A DNA stretch of 64,000 nucleotides from Neobacillus niacini (GCF_023715415.1 NZ_JAMBOB010000002.1:558001-622000), one strand, 5' to 3'; shown: positions 32,736 to 41,894, counted from the stretch's first letter. Notes: a model not told the origin generated them from the sequence alone. Numbers and translations: made by a program.

Positions 32736-33203
32736 ATGATAAAGGGATTATATGAAGCACATTTACCTGTAAAAAATTTAGAAGTGTCTATTGAATTTTA
32801 CCGAAAATTAGGTTTGAAGTTTGCTTTGCGTGATGAAGAAACAGCGTTCTTTTGGTTAGAGGAAGGTAAAAGTTGGTTAGGTTTGTGGGAAGGGGAGGAG
32901 TACCAAACACCTTCCCACCCTTCTTTACGGCATATTGCTTTTCGAGTTACATATCAGGATTTAAAAGAGTCTTTAAAATGGCTTGAATCCAACCAAGTTG
33001 AAGCTGTTCCATTTGGAAGAAGAACATCGATTGAACCTTTTATAAGACCCAATCAAGGAAATGCTTCTGTATACTTTGATGATCCAGATGGAAATAGTTT
33101 AGAATTGATGTGTTATGTTGAAGTTCCTAGTGAATTAAAACATATTGCGGAAAAGCTGTCATTTGAAGACTGGGAGAATTTAGTCAGTAGTAAATTGAAA
33201 TAA
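32736..33203 (+). CDS. VOC (glyoxalase/bleomycin-resistance) family protein
   Basis: 155 aa single-subunit VOC protein with two beta-alpha-beta modules: YEAHLPVKNLEVSIEFYRKLGL, then LRHIAFRVTYQDLKESLKWL and SVYFDDPDGNSLELMCYVE. His (EAH, RHIAF) and Glu (LELM) are in the metal positions, so it is probably an active metalloenzyme; the shape recalls fosfomycin-thiol transferases but key residues are not certain. Start ATG 32736 follows AAAGGAG. Monocistronic. Confidence 0.88.
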   Translation: MIKGLYEAHLPVKNLEVSIEFYRKLGLKFALRDEETAFFWLEEGKSWLGLWEGEEYQTPSHPSLRHIAFRVTYQDLKESLKWLESNQVEAVPFGRRTSIEPFIRPNQGNASVYFDDPDGNSLELMCYVEVPSELKHIAEKLSFEDWENLVSSKLK

Positions 33204-33235
33204 ATGAAAACCCCTTTCTCTTAGATTGTGAAGAA

Positions 33236-33268
33236 TTGCACTTAAACTAACGGGTAGCATTAGTTTAA
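33236..33268 (+). repeat. Family C repeat, copy 4
   Basis: TTGCACTTAAACTAACGGGT, then AGCATTAGTTTAA; the ends GTTTAAG/CTTAAAC-like are roughly inverted, so the full element may be palindromic. Confidence 0.65.
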
Positions 33269-33365
33269 CAAAGAAAGTACTAAAAGTCGGTTCCTTTACA
33301 GGAGTTCTAATTTTATATATTGAATTTACTAAGCGTTGTAAATCCGCATTTTCCTAACGCTTCCC

Positions 33366-33378
33366 CCCTATATGGGGA
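33366..33378. promoter_or_regulatory. C-tract/G-tract site upstream of CoA-disulfide reductase
   Basis: CCCC-TATAT-GGGG lies about 60 bp before the start. Operators of the CsoR/CstR family are pseudo-symmetric C/G-tract sites, and CstR controls persulfide genes including CoA-disulfide reductase homologues. The match is only suggestive. Confidence 0.35.
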
Positions 33379-33440
33379 TAAATCTTTCTTCATGTTTAAA
33401 AATCAGTAATTAATGGAAAATAAAGAATGGAGGGATGAGT

Positions 33441-34772
33441 ATGAAAGTTCTTATTATTGGTGGAGATGCAGCAGGGATGAGTGCTGCAATGCAAATTGTA
33501 CGAAACAGTTCTGGGCATGAAATCACTGTTTTAGAAAAAGGTGGAGTGTATTCGTACGGACAATGCGGACTGCCTTATGTGATCAGTGGGAGGATTGAGT
33601 CAACAGATAAGTTAATAGCACGTACACAATCTACTTTTAAAGAGAAATATGGGATTGATGCACGAGTATATCATGAAGTCCAAAAGGTAGACACGGAAAA
33701 TAAACTGGTAAGTGGAATAAACCATAGTAATGGTGAAACGTTTAGCTTTCCGTATGACCGCCTTCTTATTGCAACTGGAGTTGGCCCGATCATTCCAAAC
33801 TGGGAGGGTGATAAAATTCCAGGTGTTTTCACATTAAAAACAATTCCTGATGCAAAGATAATCATGGAGTATCTTGAGAAAGATATTAAAAATGTGACAG
33901 TTATTGGTGGCGGATACATTGGACTCGAAATGGCTGAAAGTTTTGCGGAGCTCGGCAAGAAGGTAACGATTATTGAAAGAAATGAGCAATTAGCAAAAAT
34001 ATTTGATAAAGAAATGGCAGAACTTATCCATGAAGAAGCAGTTAAGCAAAACATTGTGTTAAAAATGGGTGAATCTGTTGAAGCATTTCGTGGTAGTGAG
34101 CATGTTGAATATGTGAAAACTGATAAAGGGGAGTATGAGACAGATTTAGTATTAGTCGCTATCGGTGTAAAGCCAAATATTTCATTTTTAGAAGGGACTG
34201 GAATTAAAACAAGTGTTCATGGTGCTATTCAAGTAAATGCGTATATGCAAACAAGCATTAAAGATATCTATGCTGCAGGAGATTGTGCAACCCAATATCA
34301 TCGAGTAAAAGAAATGGATGATCATATCCCATTGGGAACACATGCCAATAAGCAAGGTCAAATTGCTGGATTAAACATGGTGAATATACATAAAACATTC
34401 AAAGGTGTGGTAGGGACATCAATTATAAAATTTTTTGATTTAACTTTAGGGAGAACAGGAATAACAGAAACAGAGGCAAAAATGCTGAACATCCCATGTG
34501 GTTCTGTAACAATTAAATCAACAGATATCGCTGGATATTATCCTAATCATAAAAAAATGAAATTGAAACTTGTTTATCATAAAGAAACGTATAAAGTTCT
34601 TGGCGGGCAAATTATTGGGGAAAATGGGATCGACAAACGAATCGATGTTCTAGCAACTGCAATATTCCATTCGATGACAACTGATGAGCTGCTTGATTTA
34701 GATCTTGCGTACGCACCTCCATATAATGGAGTATGGGATCCAATTCAGCAAGCAGCTAGAAGAGTAAGGTAG
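33441..34772 (+). CDS. CoA-disulfide reductase-like flavoprotein
   Basis: 443 aa FAD- and NAD(P)H-dependent pyridine nucleotide-disulfide oxidoreductase with a single redox Cys (SYGQCGLPY, Cys42), as in CoA-disulfide reductase and NADH oxidase/peroxidase relatives. FAD site [18 protein letters not shown](P)H site [21 protein letters not shown]; second FAD motif [10 protein letters not shown]-terminal dimer domain with [15 protein letters not shown] and AYAPPY. No rhodanese domain is attached. Start ATG 33441 is 6 nt after GGAGGG. Likely reduces CoA disulfide or persulfide for thiol balance. Confidence 0.9.
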   Translation: MKVLIIGGDAAGMSAAMQIVRNSSGHEITVLEKGGVYSYGQCGLPYVISGRIESTDKLIARTQSTFKEKYGIDARVYHEVQKVDTENKLVSGINHSNGETFSFPYDRLLIATGVGPIIPNWEGDKIPGVFTLKTIPDAKIIMEYLEKDIKNVTVIGGGYIGLEMAESFAELGKKVTIIERNEQLAKIFDKEMAELIHEEAVKQNIVLKMGESVEAFRGSEHVEYVKTDKGEYETDLVLVAIGVKPNISFLEGTGIKTSVHGAIQVNAYMQTSIKDIYAAGDCATQYHRVKEMDDHIPLGTHANKQGQIAGLNMVNIHKTFKGVVGTSIIKFFDLTLGRTGITETEAKMLNIPCGSVTIKSTDIAGYYPNHKKMKLKLVYHKETYKVLGGQIIGENGIDKRIDVLATAIFHSMTTDELLDLDLAYAPPYNGVWDPIQQAARRVR

Positions 34773-34841
34773 CATTAATATTAAATATATTATGTACTAT
34801 CGGGGTTTCATTAAAATAAAACCTTTCTAATATAAACGGGG

Positions 34842-34875
34842 GCGATTCTTCATAAATAAAGGATCGCTTTTCTTA
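34842..34875 (+). terminator. Terminator of CoA-disulfide reductase
   Basis: GCGATTCTT pairs with AAGGATCGC (one mismatch) and TTTTCTTATT follows. Confidence 0.65.
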
Positions 34876-34951
34876 TTAAATCATTATAAACATCACACAT
34901 CAATCCCTTGAATAAGTATAAAGGAGTTGAAAAAATAGGGGAGTGGAATGA

Positions 34952-35386
34952 TTGGGGATAAGAAAAGCGAAAGTTGACGATTGGAAGCAAATTTCTTTGT
35001 TATTAAACCAGTTGGACTATCCAGATGTGGAACCTTTTATTAGAGAAAAAGTTCAAATCCTTCTTAAGGACCCAAATGAGGTGTTATTAGTGTTTGAAGA
35101 AGATAAAAGTGTTATTGCTTTAATTTCGGTTCATTTTATACCTCAATTAGCTGTAAAAGGAGATTTCGCAAGAATAAGCTATTTTGTAGTTGGTAAAGAC
35201 AATAGTAGTAGGGGGATAGGAAGTAAGATTGAAGAATATTGTACGGATTTAGCCATAAAAAGAAATTGCGATAGAATCGAAGTGCATTGCCATTCAAGGA
35301 GAAGAGAAGCACATAGGTTTTATATGCGGCAAGGGTTTACGGAATCCCCAAAATACTTTATTAAAATGTTACCTCAATCATTCTAA
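34952..35386 (+). CDS. GNAT family acetyltransferase
   Basis: 144 aa with the GNAT fold: IRKAKVDDWKQISLLLNQL, the acetyl-CoA loop in VVGKDNSSRGIGSKIEEYC (R-G-I-G-S) and a C-terminal AHRFYMRQGFTES. TTG start with GGGGAGTGG 6 nt upstream; an ATG four bases earlier is out of frame. Monocistronic; substrate unknown. Confidence 0.88.
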   Translation: MGIRKAKVDDWKQISLLLNQLDYPDVEPFIREKVQILLKDPNEVLLVFEEDKSVIALISVHFIPQLAVKGDFARISYFVVGKDNSSRGIGSKIEEYCTDLAIKRNCDRIEVHCHSRRREAHRFYMRQGFTESPKYFIKMLPQSF

Positions 35387-35397
35387 TATCCTAATTC

Positions 35398-35425
35398 TTT
35401 CTTCAACTAACAGGTGCGATTGTAA
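35398..35425 (+). repeat. Family C repeat, copy 5
   Basis: TTTCTTCAACTAACAGGTGC, then GATTGTAA, just after the GNAT stop. Confidence 0.6.
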
Positions 35426-35533
35426 ATGATATAACGATCATACAGTCATGGTTACTTTTAAATATTATAAATATTAATAATCTTCAAAAAAGCGAATAAG
35501 GTAAAACAGTATATGCTTGAAGGGGGAGTCTAA

Positions 35534-36467
35534 TTGAAATACTTTAGAAAATGGATAAATCAGACGCTCAATCATTTTCCCCGAAAAAAATTGACTCTCG
35601 TTATGGGAGCTCAATACGAACCGCAAACATTTGGACAACCAGTTGAACGAAACCAAACTTCATTACAAGTACTATAAATGCAGAAAAATACTTTCGTCCC
35701 TCCTGCCTCCCTATAAAAATACCCTTGTCAAGAGCAGCAAATTTTTTGATCCCTATTATGAAAAAAGCTACAAAGAAATTAAACTCCCTGCAACACTTAC
35801 CCGGACTCCTGATGAAACGGTTTTAAACTACTTTAGTATTTTAAGAGAGGCAGAAAACCTCAGTCAAATCCAGTTGGGTGGGTGCGGAACTGTGGGAATG
35901 GCAAAGCTGCCCTATCCAATTGCGTATAACTTTTTTACTAAAGAATATCACAAAAGGGTTTCCTATAATGAATATCTTCAATCTTTTGCTGGCATTGGGC
36001 ATCTAAATTTAATTAAGATGAACAGACTTCCTGATGAAAAAGACATTGTTCCTTATTTCATTGAGCTAGAAAGCATCGAAGGTTCATCAAAAGGTGTCAC
36101 CTATTTTGCTTATTACTACGGATATATCCAATTAAAAAAAGTTCAAAACCAGTATAAAATTGACCAGATGAAATTGTACGGAGAGGACTTCCTATGTGCG
36201 CCCTATCACTTATGGCAGCATGATGCGGAAGCAGTCGTTGGAATTATGTATGGAGAATGGTGCAAATTGATAAAAAAACAGATGCCAGTTAAACAAGAAG
36301 GATACGTCAAAACCATTGATTATATTGGTAATGATGGAGCGGATTATCGGTTTATCTTTTATCAGTTAACAAATGATACAGATGTATTAATTTCTCAATA
36401 TAAAAAGGGTTCTGAAGGAAAATGGAAACACATAAGAATTGATCCTTACAAATGTCTGAAAAACTAA
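35534..36467 (+). pseudogene. Unknown soluble protein, probable frameshift near its 5' end
   Basis: Main frame 35631-36467 codes for about 278 aa with no family known to me (GGCGTVGMAKLPYPIAYNFF, VTYFAYYYGYIQL, HLWQHDAEAVVGIMYGEWC). It has no ribosome site of its own. In another frame an excellent AGGGGGAG serves TTG 35534, giving MKYFRKWINQTLNHF and stopping at 35677. The main frame is open back to 35595 (LSLWELNTNRKHLDNQLNE). The simplest reading is one gene with a one-base indel between 35595 and about 35677. A sequencing error, a decayed gene or two overlapping genes remain possible. Confidence 0.55.
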
Positions 36468-36511
36468 GCGCATCGTAAATATACTCAAGCCTTTACTCTA
36501 TGCACAAAAAA

Positions 36512-36542
36512 TGGCTTTCATTTAAACGGAAGCTCTTTTTTC
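36512..36542 (+). terminator. Terminator-like hairpin
   Basis: GGCTTTC pairs imperfectly with GGAAGCTC (GCTT/AAGC core) around ATTTAAAC, followed by TTTTTTC; downstream of the frameshifted gene. Confidence 0.5.
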
Positions 36543-36554
36543 TATGTGAAATAT

Positions 36555-36582
36555 AATACTTAAACTAAAAGGTGGCATTGGT
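36555..36582 (+). repeat. Family C repeat, copy 6
   Basis: AATACTTAAACTAAAAGGTG, then GCATTGGT; 90 bp before the aldo/keto reductase start. Confidence 0.65.
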
Positions 36583-36670
36583 CAAATATTACTTTTTGAA
36601 AATTCTATAATTTGTTATGATGTACTTTGTAAGTAAAGTAATTAAAGTATACAGAGGAGTGCTTAAAAAT

Positions 36671-37477
36671 ATGGAATACATATCGCTTAATAATGGGTTA
36701 AAAATGCCAATTGTAGGTACAGGTACAAATACTTATGGAAAAGAAAATAACGAGTATAACGGGGCGTTAACAAATGAAATTCCTGAACTCGTAACAGCAC
36801 TTGAGTTGGGTTACCGTTCAATCGACGCAGCCATCATGTATCGAAACGAAGAACTTGTCGGAAGAGGTTTAGCAGAAAGCACAGTGCCTCGAGAAGAGTT
36901 ATTCATTACGACAAAAGTTCCAGGCAACGAAGAATATATCTCTTCAAAGAAAGCTACTCGAGCAGCTATCGATAACAGTCTAAAAAACTTCCAAACAGAC
37001 TATCTCGACCTGCTTCTTATTCACTTCCCAATCGAAGACAAAGGACAACTTAAAAACACTTGGGAAGTCTTTGAAGAATATTACGAAGCGGGCAAACTAA
37101 AAGCAATCGGCGTTTCAAACTTTGGAAAAAATCATCTAGATGAATTGAAAGAATTCGCTAAAGTGAAGCCAGCTGTAAATCAAATACAAGTTAACCTAAA
37201 AGAACCTAACAAAGATCTCCTTGCCGTGTTAAAAGACGAGGGCATTACACCTGTTGCATGGGGACCTATGAAAGCCGAAGCCCATCAAGCAGAAGTTTTG
37301 GATGAAATCGGTAAAACCTATAAAAAATCTGGTGCACAAGTCTTATTAAAATACCAAATCGGGCGCGGTGTAATCGTTATTCCTAAATCTCACAACCGTG
37401 AAAATCAAGCATCTAATATAGATCTTTTCGATTTCGTATTATCTGCAGAGGATATAGAAAAAATTGAAAACTTATAA
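36671..37477 (+). CDS. Aldo/keto reductase (AKR5-like)
   Basis: 268 aa. EYISLNNGLKMPIVGTGT at the start, SIDAAIMYRNEELVGRGL (Asp, Tyr), LFITTKVPG (Lys), LDLLLIHFPI (His), KAIGVSNFGKNHLDEL and the cofactor segment VIVIPKSHNRENQ follow the diketo-gluconate reductase/glyoxal reductase pattern (YvgN, YtbE relatives). Start ATG 36671 with GAGGAG upstream; the longer frame from 36617 lacks support. Reduces small aldehydes or ketones with NADPH; exact substrate unknown. Confidence 0.9.
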   Translation: MEYISLNNGLKMPIVGTGTNTYGKENNEYNGALTNEIPELVTALELGYRSIDAAIMYRNEELVGRGLAESTVPREELFITTKVPGNEEYISSKKATRAAIDNSLKNFQTDYLDLLLIHFPIEDKGQLKNTWEVFEEYYEAGKLKAIGVSNFGKNHLDELKEFAKVKPAVNQIQVNLKEPNKDLLAVLKDEGITPVAWGPMKAEAHQAEVLDEIGKTYKKSGAQVLLKYQIGRGVIVIPKSHNRENQASNIDLFDFVLSAEDIEKIENL

Positions 37478-37491
37478 TTAGTTAGTCCTTC

Positions 37492-37530
37492 ATCCTAGCG
37501 ATATAAATAACACCGCTAGGATTTTTATTT
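37492..37530 (+). terminator. Terminator of aldo/keto reductase
   Basis: ATCCTAGCG pairs perfectly with CGCTAGGAT around a 13-nt loop, followed by TTTTATTTTTT. Confidence 0.88.
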
Positions 37531-37586
37531 TTTCAAAACTCGATATTTCTGAATGTACATTTCCTTGAATAGGAAGGTCCATGATA

Positions 37587-37627
37587 AAGGGACAGTACCT
37601 GCATTTTTAGGTACAATCCCTTTTTAT
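37587..37627. terminator. Terminator flanking the TetR remnant
   Basis: AAAGGGA..GTACCT pairs with AGGTAC..TCCCTTT around an 8-nt loop. It sits directly after the minus-strand TetR remnant stop and also has a T-tract on the plus side. Confidence 0.7.
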
Positions 37628-37755
37628 TATTTCTTTAACCCAGCAGCAAAGAGGGGACCATTAAATGTTATGGTCGATAAAATACGAGCCATTTCATGAG
37701 GGGTTTCTTTCATATCACTATTCAACCATTGCTGAATGTGAGAAGGATCGTATAT
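37627..37755 (-). pseudogene. TetR-family regulator, C-terminal fragment
   Basis: The minus strand reads YDPSHIQQWLNSDMKETPHE, MARILSTITFNGPLFAAGLKK and stop, which is the end of a TetR-type ligand-binding domain. No upstream HTH exists: the frame ends at another hairpin (37757-37795, AATGCT.GGAG / CTCC.AGCATT plus T6). So only about 42 codons remain. Confidence 0.7.
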
Positions 37756-37756
37756 A

Positions 37757-37797
37757 AAAATGCTCGGAGTCATGATAGGCTCCAAGCATTTTTTCTT
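37757..37797 (+). terminator. Terminator-like hairpin
   Basis: AAATGCT-C-GGAG pairs with CTCC-A-AGCATTT around a loop of about 10 nt, followed by T6C. It marks the cut edge of the TetR remnant. Confidence 0.65.
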
Positions 37798-37803
37798 GAG
37801 AAT

Positions 37804-38253
37804 TCACTTAATATTTTGCCTGCGAATCGTAGAAGTCCGCTCGTCCGCCCGTATAGGTAAAGCATAGACATTTATAAATAATATGTAGACCGGAAACAGC
37901 AAGGAAGACCCAAAAATTAAGAGATTAAATCTAGGAAAAAGAGTCACTCCTGTATTAAGAGGAACGAAGACAGTGAAAAAGTAGAATAACACAATGAAAT
38001 AAGGGACCCACAGAATAAGAGTCCAAAGATGGTGTTTTCTACCGGACATCCACTTTTTTGTTAAGCTAAAAAAGATAAGGGTTGAAAGAAGAAGTCCAAT
38101 CACATTAATAACAGCAATGACAATGTAAACATGGTCCCATTGAAAGCCATATACTTGACTAATATGAGAAACATTAATAATGAGTTGGATAGCAATAAAC
38201 AACGCCAATGCGTATAAGGCACTAATAGTATTTAACTTTAAAAAAAACTTCAT
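37804..38253 (-). CDS. Four-helix membrane protein of unknown function
   Basis: 149 aa with four membrane helices (ISALYALALFIAIQLIINV, VYIVIAVINVIGLLLSTLIFF, LWTLILWVPYFIVLFYFF, LLIFGSSLLFPVYILFINV) and a basic C-terminal tail (RADERTSTIRRQNIK). GGAGG lies 5 nt before the second of two adjacent ATGs, giving the start used here. No family recognised. The neighbouring hairpin at 37757-37797 is too close to serve it and probably predates it. Confidence 0.7.
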   Translation of the reverse strand: MKFFLKLNTISALYALALFIAIQLIINVSHISQVYGFQWDHVYIVIAVINVIGLLLSTLIFFSLTKKWMSGRKHHLWTLILWVPYFIVLFYFFTVFVPLNTGVTLFPRFNLLIFGSSLLFPVYILFINVYALPIRADERTSTIRRQNIK

Positions 38254-38329
38254 CATATCCTCCGTCATTCAGGTAATCTCGTAATCCATTATACATCTTC
38301 TTAATGGAAATGGGTCTGAATTCGCATTT

Positions 38330-38508
38330 TACACCCTATACATGCAAATCGAGTTGGGGGAAAATACTCGATCAGAAAGTGGGCATCTTGTTAATTGGAG
38401 TCAATTTACGTAGATGTACCTATATGCAAGGAGTCGAGGAATGGTTTGATATACCAGGTCGGATGACATGCAATCACCAAACCCTTTACACCATATTACC
38501 GGATAAAA
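38330..38508 (+). pseudogene. AAC(3)-family gene fragment
   Basis: About 60 codons (SSWGKILDQKVGILLIGVNL, RRCTYMQGVEEWFDIPGRM, LYTILPDK) closely match residues 130-195 of the intact AAC(3) protein at 27.4 kb, also at DNA level. Homology stops at GGATAAAA, immediately before a family B half-repeat, and continues in frame only as noise. No start or C-terminus. Confidence 0.9.
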
Positions 38509-38512
38509 GGAT

Positions 38513-38529
38513 AAAAAGTGCCTGGCACC
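38513..38529 (+). repeat. Family B half-element
   Basis: AAAAAGTGCCTGGCACC without its second arm, abutting the cut end of the AAC(3) fragment. Confidence 0.65.
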
Positions 38530-38656
38530 TTCAAGAGACAATGATTAAAAAAATCAATGTCTCTTTATATTGTAGGAATTTTTTACCTCTAAAATATGTT
38601 ATGATAGGAATATATGTTCGTAATATGTGGATTATACATATTAATGGAGGTAACTA

Positions 38657-40453
38657 ATGGAGAAAATAAGCTATCCGAAAGTATGGAATTTGGATAAGAT
38701 TTTTATGGGTGGAGGCAAATCAAGTGAATTTTTAGATCATATTAATCGATTAGAAGTTCTTGTGCTTGAACTAGAAGGTAGTGTTACTTCATTTATTACC
38801 CCACTTACAACAAATGAAGTAATCAAAGTGGTCCATTTAATAGAAAACATCGGTAACATTCGCTTGTACGTATCGCAAGCTACTTCGTTTATCACTTGTC
38901 TGCTTGCACAAAATCCAAAGGATCAAGATGCTGCTATTTTACGAGGCAAGATTGCTCAAATAGAATCTCGTTTTGAAAAAGAATTATCGAAAGTAAATAT
39001 GATATTTACATATACAAAGGAAGATGTTTGGAAAAGTTTACTAGAGACCGAAGAACTAGAAGAATATAGATTTATTCTAAACGAGTGGCGTGAAAATGCA
39101 GATAAGAATTTATCTGAAGAGGAACTCAGTTTAATCTCTGATTTAATGGTTGATGGATACCATGCTTGGGGGCAACTCTATCATGATCTAGTAAGTAGGA
39201 TTAACGTAAAAATTCTTATTAATGGAAAAGAAGAAAATTTATCAGTTGGTCAAGCCATTAACTTGCGGTCGCACCCTAATGAAGAAGTCCGTAGGGAAGC
39301 TCATTATGTATTAGAATCTATATGGAAAGAGAAAGAAGAAGTATTTAGTAAAATAATCAATCATATTGCTGGCTTTCGTATACAGGTAAATAACCAACGC
39401 GGGATAAAAAGTGTACTAGAAGATCCTTTGAAAAAGAACAGAATGCAGGAAGAAACGCTGCATACGATGTGGAAAGTAATCAGTAAATATAAACAACCAT
39501 TCTCAAATTACTTGAAGCGAAAAGCCGAAATGATTGGCGGATCTAGTATGAAGGCTTATAATTTTTGGGCTCCCGTTACAACAAGTAAGCAAGAGATAAA
39601 ATTCGAGGAAGCTGCTACATTTATTACAGAACATTTTAGTCAGTTTGGAACACAATTAGAATGCTTCGTTAAGAAAGCTTTTTATGAAGGATGGATTGAA
39701 GCAGAAGATCGTCCAAATAAGTCCGCTATTCCGTTTTGTGCTAGTTTTCCACTCACAGGAGAATCAAGAGTTTTTATGACATTCAATGGTACTTTTACAA
39801 ATGTATTAACGCTTGTTCATGAGCTGGGACACGCTTTTCATAATCATGCTATGAAGTCTGTAAATGGGTTGAATAAGCGTTATCCCTTAAGTATTGCTGA
39901 AACGGCTTCCACTTTCTCTGAAATGATTCTTTTTGATGCAGCTATGAAAAAGGCAAATTCAATAGAAGAAAAAATATTTATTCTGGATGAAAAATTAAAA
40001 CGCAGTGTAATGAACTTTATGAATATTCATTCGAGGTTCTTATTCGAGCAGAGATTTTACAAGGAACGTAAAAGAGGTATTGTTTCAGCTCATCGACTAA
40101 ATCAGTTAATTGAAGAATCAATAAATGAAGCATATGCTGGTTCCCTTGAACAACCATCAATATATTCGTGGGTTTGGACGCCACACTACTATATTACACA
40201 ATCGCCTTTTTATAATTTCCCATATACTTTTGGGTATTTATTTGCATTGGGTATTTACGCAAAGGCAAAGGAGAAAGGAAAAGACTTTGAGAAAGATTAT
40301 TTAGCCTTACTTCGTGATTCAGGAAGTATGACTGTGGAAAATTTGGTTATGAAACATTTAGGAGAAGATATTACTTCAGAGGAATTCTGGAAAAAAGGAA
40401 TCGAATTATGCGTAAGAGATGCAGAGGAATTCCTTAAACTAACTTCTTCTTAA
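38657..40453 (+). CDS. M3 family oligoendopeptidase, PepF type
   Basis: 598 aa zinc oligopeptidase of the M3B clan. HELGHAFHNHA near residue 387 gives the HExxH site; the downstream Glu is in LSIAETASTFSEM. The N-terminal helical domain and the C-terminal HYYITQSPFYNFPYTFGYLFALG segment are typical, so the protein looks complete. RBS TGGAGG before ATG. It degrades short cytoplasmic peptides. It is followed by a pRiA4b ORF-3 gene, and remnants of both genes recur in the same order at 46.8 and 48.2 kb. Confidence 0.93.
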   Translation: MEKISYPKVWNLDKIFMGGGKSSEFLDHINRLEVLVLELEGSVTSFITPLTTNEVIKVVHLIENIGNIRLYVSQATSFITCLLAQNPKDQDAAILRGKIAQIESRFEKELSKVNMIFTYTKEDVWKSLLETEELEEYRFILNEWRENADKNLSEEELSLISDLMVDGYHAWGQLYHDLVSRINVKILINGKEENLSVGQAINLRSHPNEEVRREAHYVLESIWKEKEEVFSKIINHIAGFRIQVNNQRGIKSVLEDPLKKNRMQEETLHTMWKVISKYKQPFSNYLKRKAEMIGGSSMKAYNFWAPVTTSKQEIKFEEAATFITEHFSQFGTQLECFVKKAFYEGWIEAEDRPNKSAIPFCASFPLTGESRVFMTFNGTFTNVLTLVHELGHAFHNHAMKSVNGLNKRYPLSIAETASTFSEMILFDAAMKKANSIEEKIFILDEKLKRSVMNFMNIHSRFLFEQRFYKERKRGIVSAHRLNQLIEESINEAYAGSLEQPSIYSWVWTPHYYITQSPFYNFPYTFGYLFALGIYAKAKEKGKDFEKDYLALLRDSGSMTVENLVMKHLGEDITSEEFWKKGIELCVRDAEEFLKLTSS

Positions 40454-40646
40454 ATTGTTGGATGAGAAAAAGTTGCATTAATCACAGGGGATAAGCAGAG
40501 GTATAGGTTTAGAAACTGCTCATTATCCCATAAATAAAAGCGAGGCTGTAAATTAAATGAAAGGTGATTTAAAGAAAGAAAGCTTATTTTCCTGCCGGTA
40601 TTTATGAGGAAAGTCACTTATATAATAACGTGAAAAGGTGAGATAA

Positions 40647-41804
40647 ATGTTAATCCAATGTACGAAATCCTTGCTTGATCAGCTTGGAATAAAGAATAGT
40701 GAGTTGTATTCTCCAGAAGGACATGAGCAGTTCCCAAATAGCTTCATGGCATGGCATGCTAATCTTGTCAGTATTGATAGAAAAAAAGCGATTGTTCTGA
40801 TGAATAATGAAACAAGGTATTCGATTGTTATCTACAGACCAAGTAAAAAGGATTTTTCAAAAATAAATGAATGTATTCGGGAGGCAATCATTACGGCTTT
40901 CCGAATGGAAGGTGTCCGTAAAGAAGTCATTGAAGCATATCTGGAAAAAGCGGGTGAAATGAAATTTTCGAAAACGGCAAGTAGAAGTATGCTAGGAAAG
41001 CTGAATAATGCAGTGCGTGAAATTGAATTTACTCAAGAATATTTAGATGAAAAGATCAGAATTCAACGATATATTAGCATTGTAACCGGTAGATTTATTC
41101 AATTGTCAGGAAACGATCCAGGGTTCTATCCGATAGAAAAAATGCTCAAATGCCTCAGCCTTATTTATGGTAAGGAGGATCATGAAGGTGTGGAAGATGT
41201 TCTTGAAATCGACCTGTATCAACTGAACATAAAAATCAATCTAGTGGGTCATGGAATTTGGCGACGGGTTTTAGTGCCTTCTACATATTCCTTTAGACAT
41301 CTACATAATATTATTCAAACCGTTTTTGATTGGCATGACGCTCATTTACATGAATTCGTTGTGGAAAGAGCGGGAAAAAAGGACCTCAAAATTGTAATGG
41401 ATGAGGACCCAGAGAAAATGGAATATATGAATTTTGATGCATTTGAGATTCGTCAGGAGCAATTTGTTGGCCTTGAAGAAATTTTTCCAACCTATGGTGA
41501 AGTCGTATATGAATACGACTTTGGAGATTCCTGGGAACATACGATCACATTGGAAAACGTCCTAAAATCAAATGAGTTTCGTCCAACATTTGTAGAAGGA
41601 ATCGGAGAGAGACCCCCTGAAGATGTAGGAGGAGAGGGGGGATATGAGGATTACCTGCGAATTATGGCAGATGTAAACGATCCAGAACATGAGGATATGA
41701 AAGAATGGGCTGAAAATCTGAAGGAAAGAAACATAAGCCAGGAAAAGATTAATCATAGACTTAAACAAGTAATCAAAGGCTATCATTATTCGCATTTTTT
41801 GTGA
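40647..41804 (+). CDS. pRiA4b ORF-3-like protein with N-terminal DUF6933-like domain
   Basis: 385 aa. Residues 1 to about 170 match a domain often found before ORF-3 units (IQCTKSLLDQLGI, SFMAWHANLVSIDRKKAIVLMN). Residues 185-370 are the plasmid pRiA4b ORF-3 fold: YQLNIKINLVGHGIWRRVLV, FDWHDAHLHEF, YEYDFGDSWEHTITLE and the Glu-rich PPEDVGGEGGYEDYL. The domain is a common accessory gene in plasmids and mobile DNA; biochemical role unknown. RBS AGGTGAG. A strong terminator follows. Confidence 0.88.
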   Translation: MLIQCTKSLLDQLGIKNSELYSPEGHEQFPNSFMAWHANLVSIDRKKAIVLMNNETRYSIVIYRPSKKDFSKINECIREAIITAFRMEGVRKEVIEAYLEKAGEMKFSKTASRSMLGKLNNAVREIEFTQEYLDEKIRIQRYISIVTGRFIQLSGNDPGFYPIEKMLKCLSLIYGKEDHEGVEDVLEIDLYQLNIKINLVGHGIWRRVLVPSTYSFRHLHNIIQTVFDWHDAHLHEFVVERAGKKDLKIVMDEDPEKMEYMNFDAFEIRQEQFVGLEEIFPTYGEVVYEYDFGDSWEHTITLENVLKSNEFRPTFVEGIGERPPEDVGGEGGYEDYLRIMADVNDPEHEDMKEWAENLKERNISQEKINHRLKQVIKGYHYSHFL

Positions 41805-41894
41805 TTTGATTGAGGATTTACATATCGGAATCAGTCAGTAGACCATTTCGTAATTAGCGCACATTGTTTGATAAAAAATTGCGGCCAATCCAGG

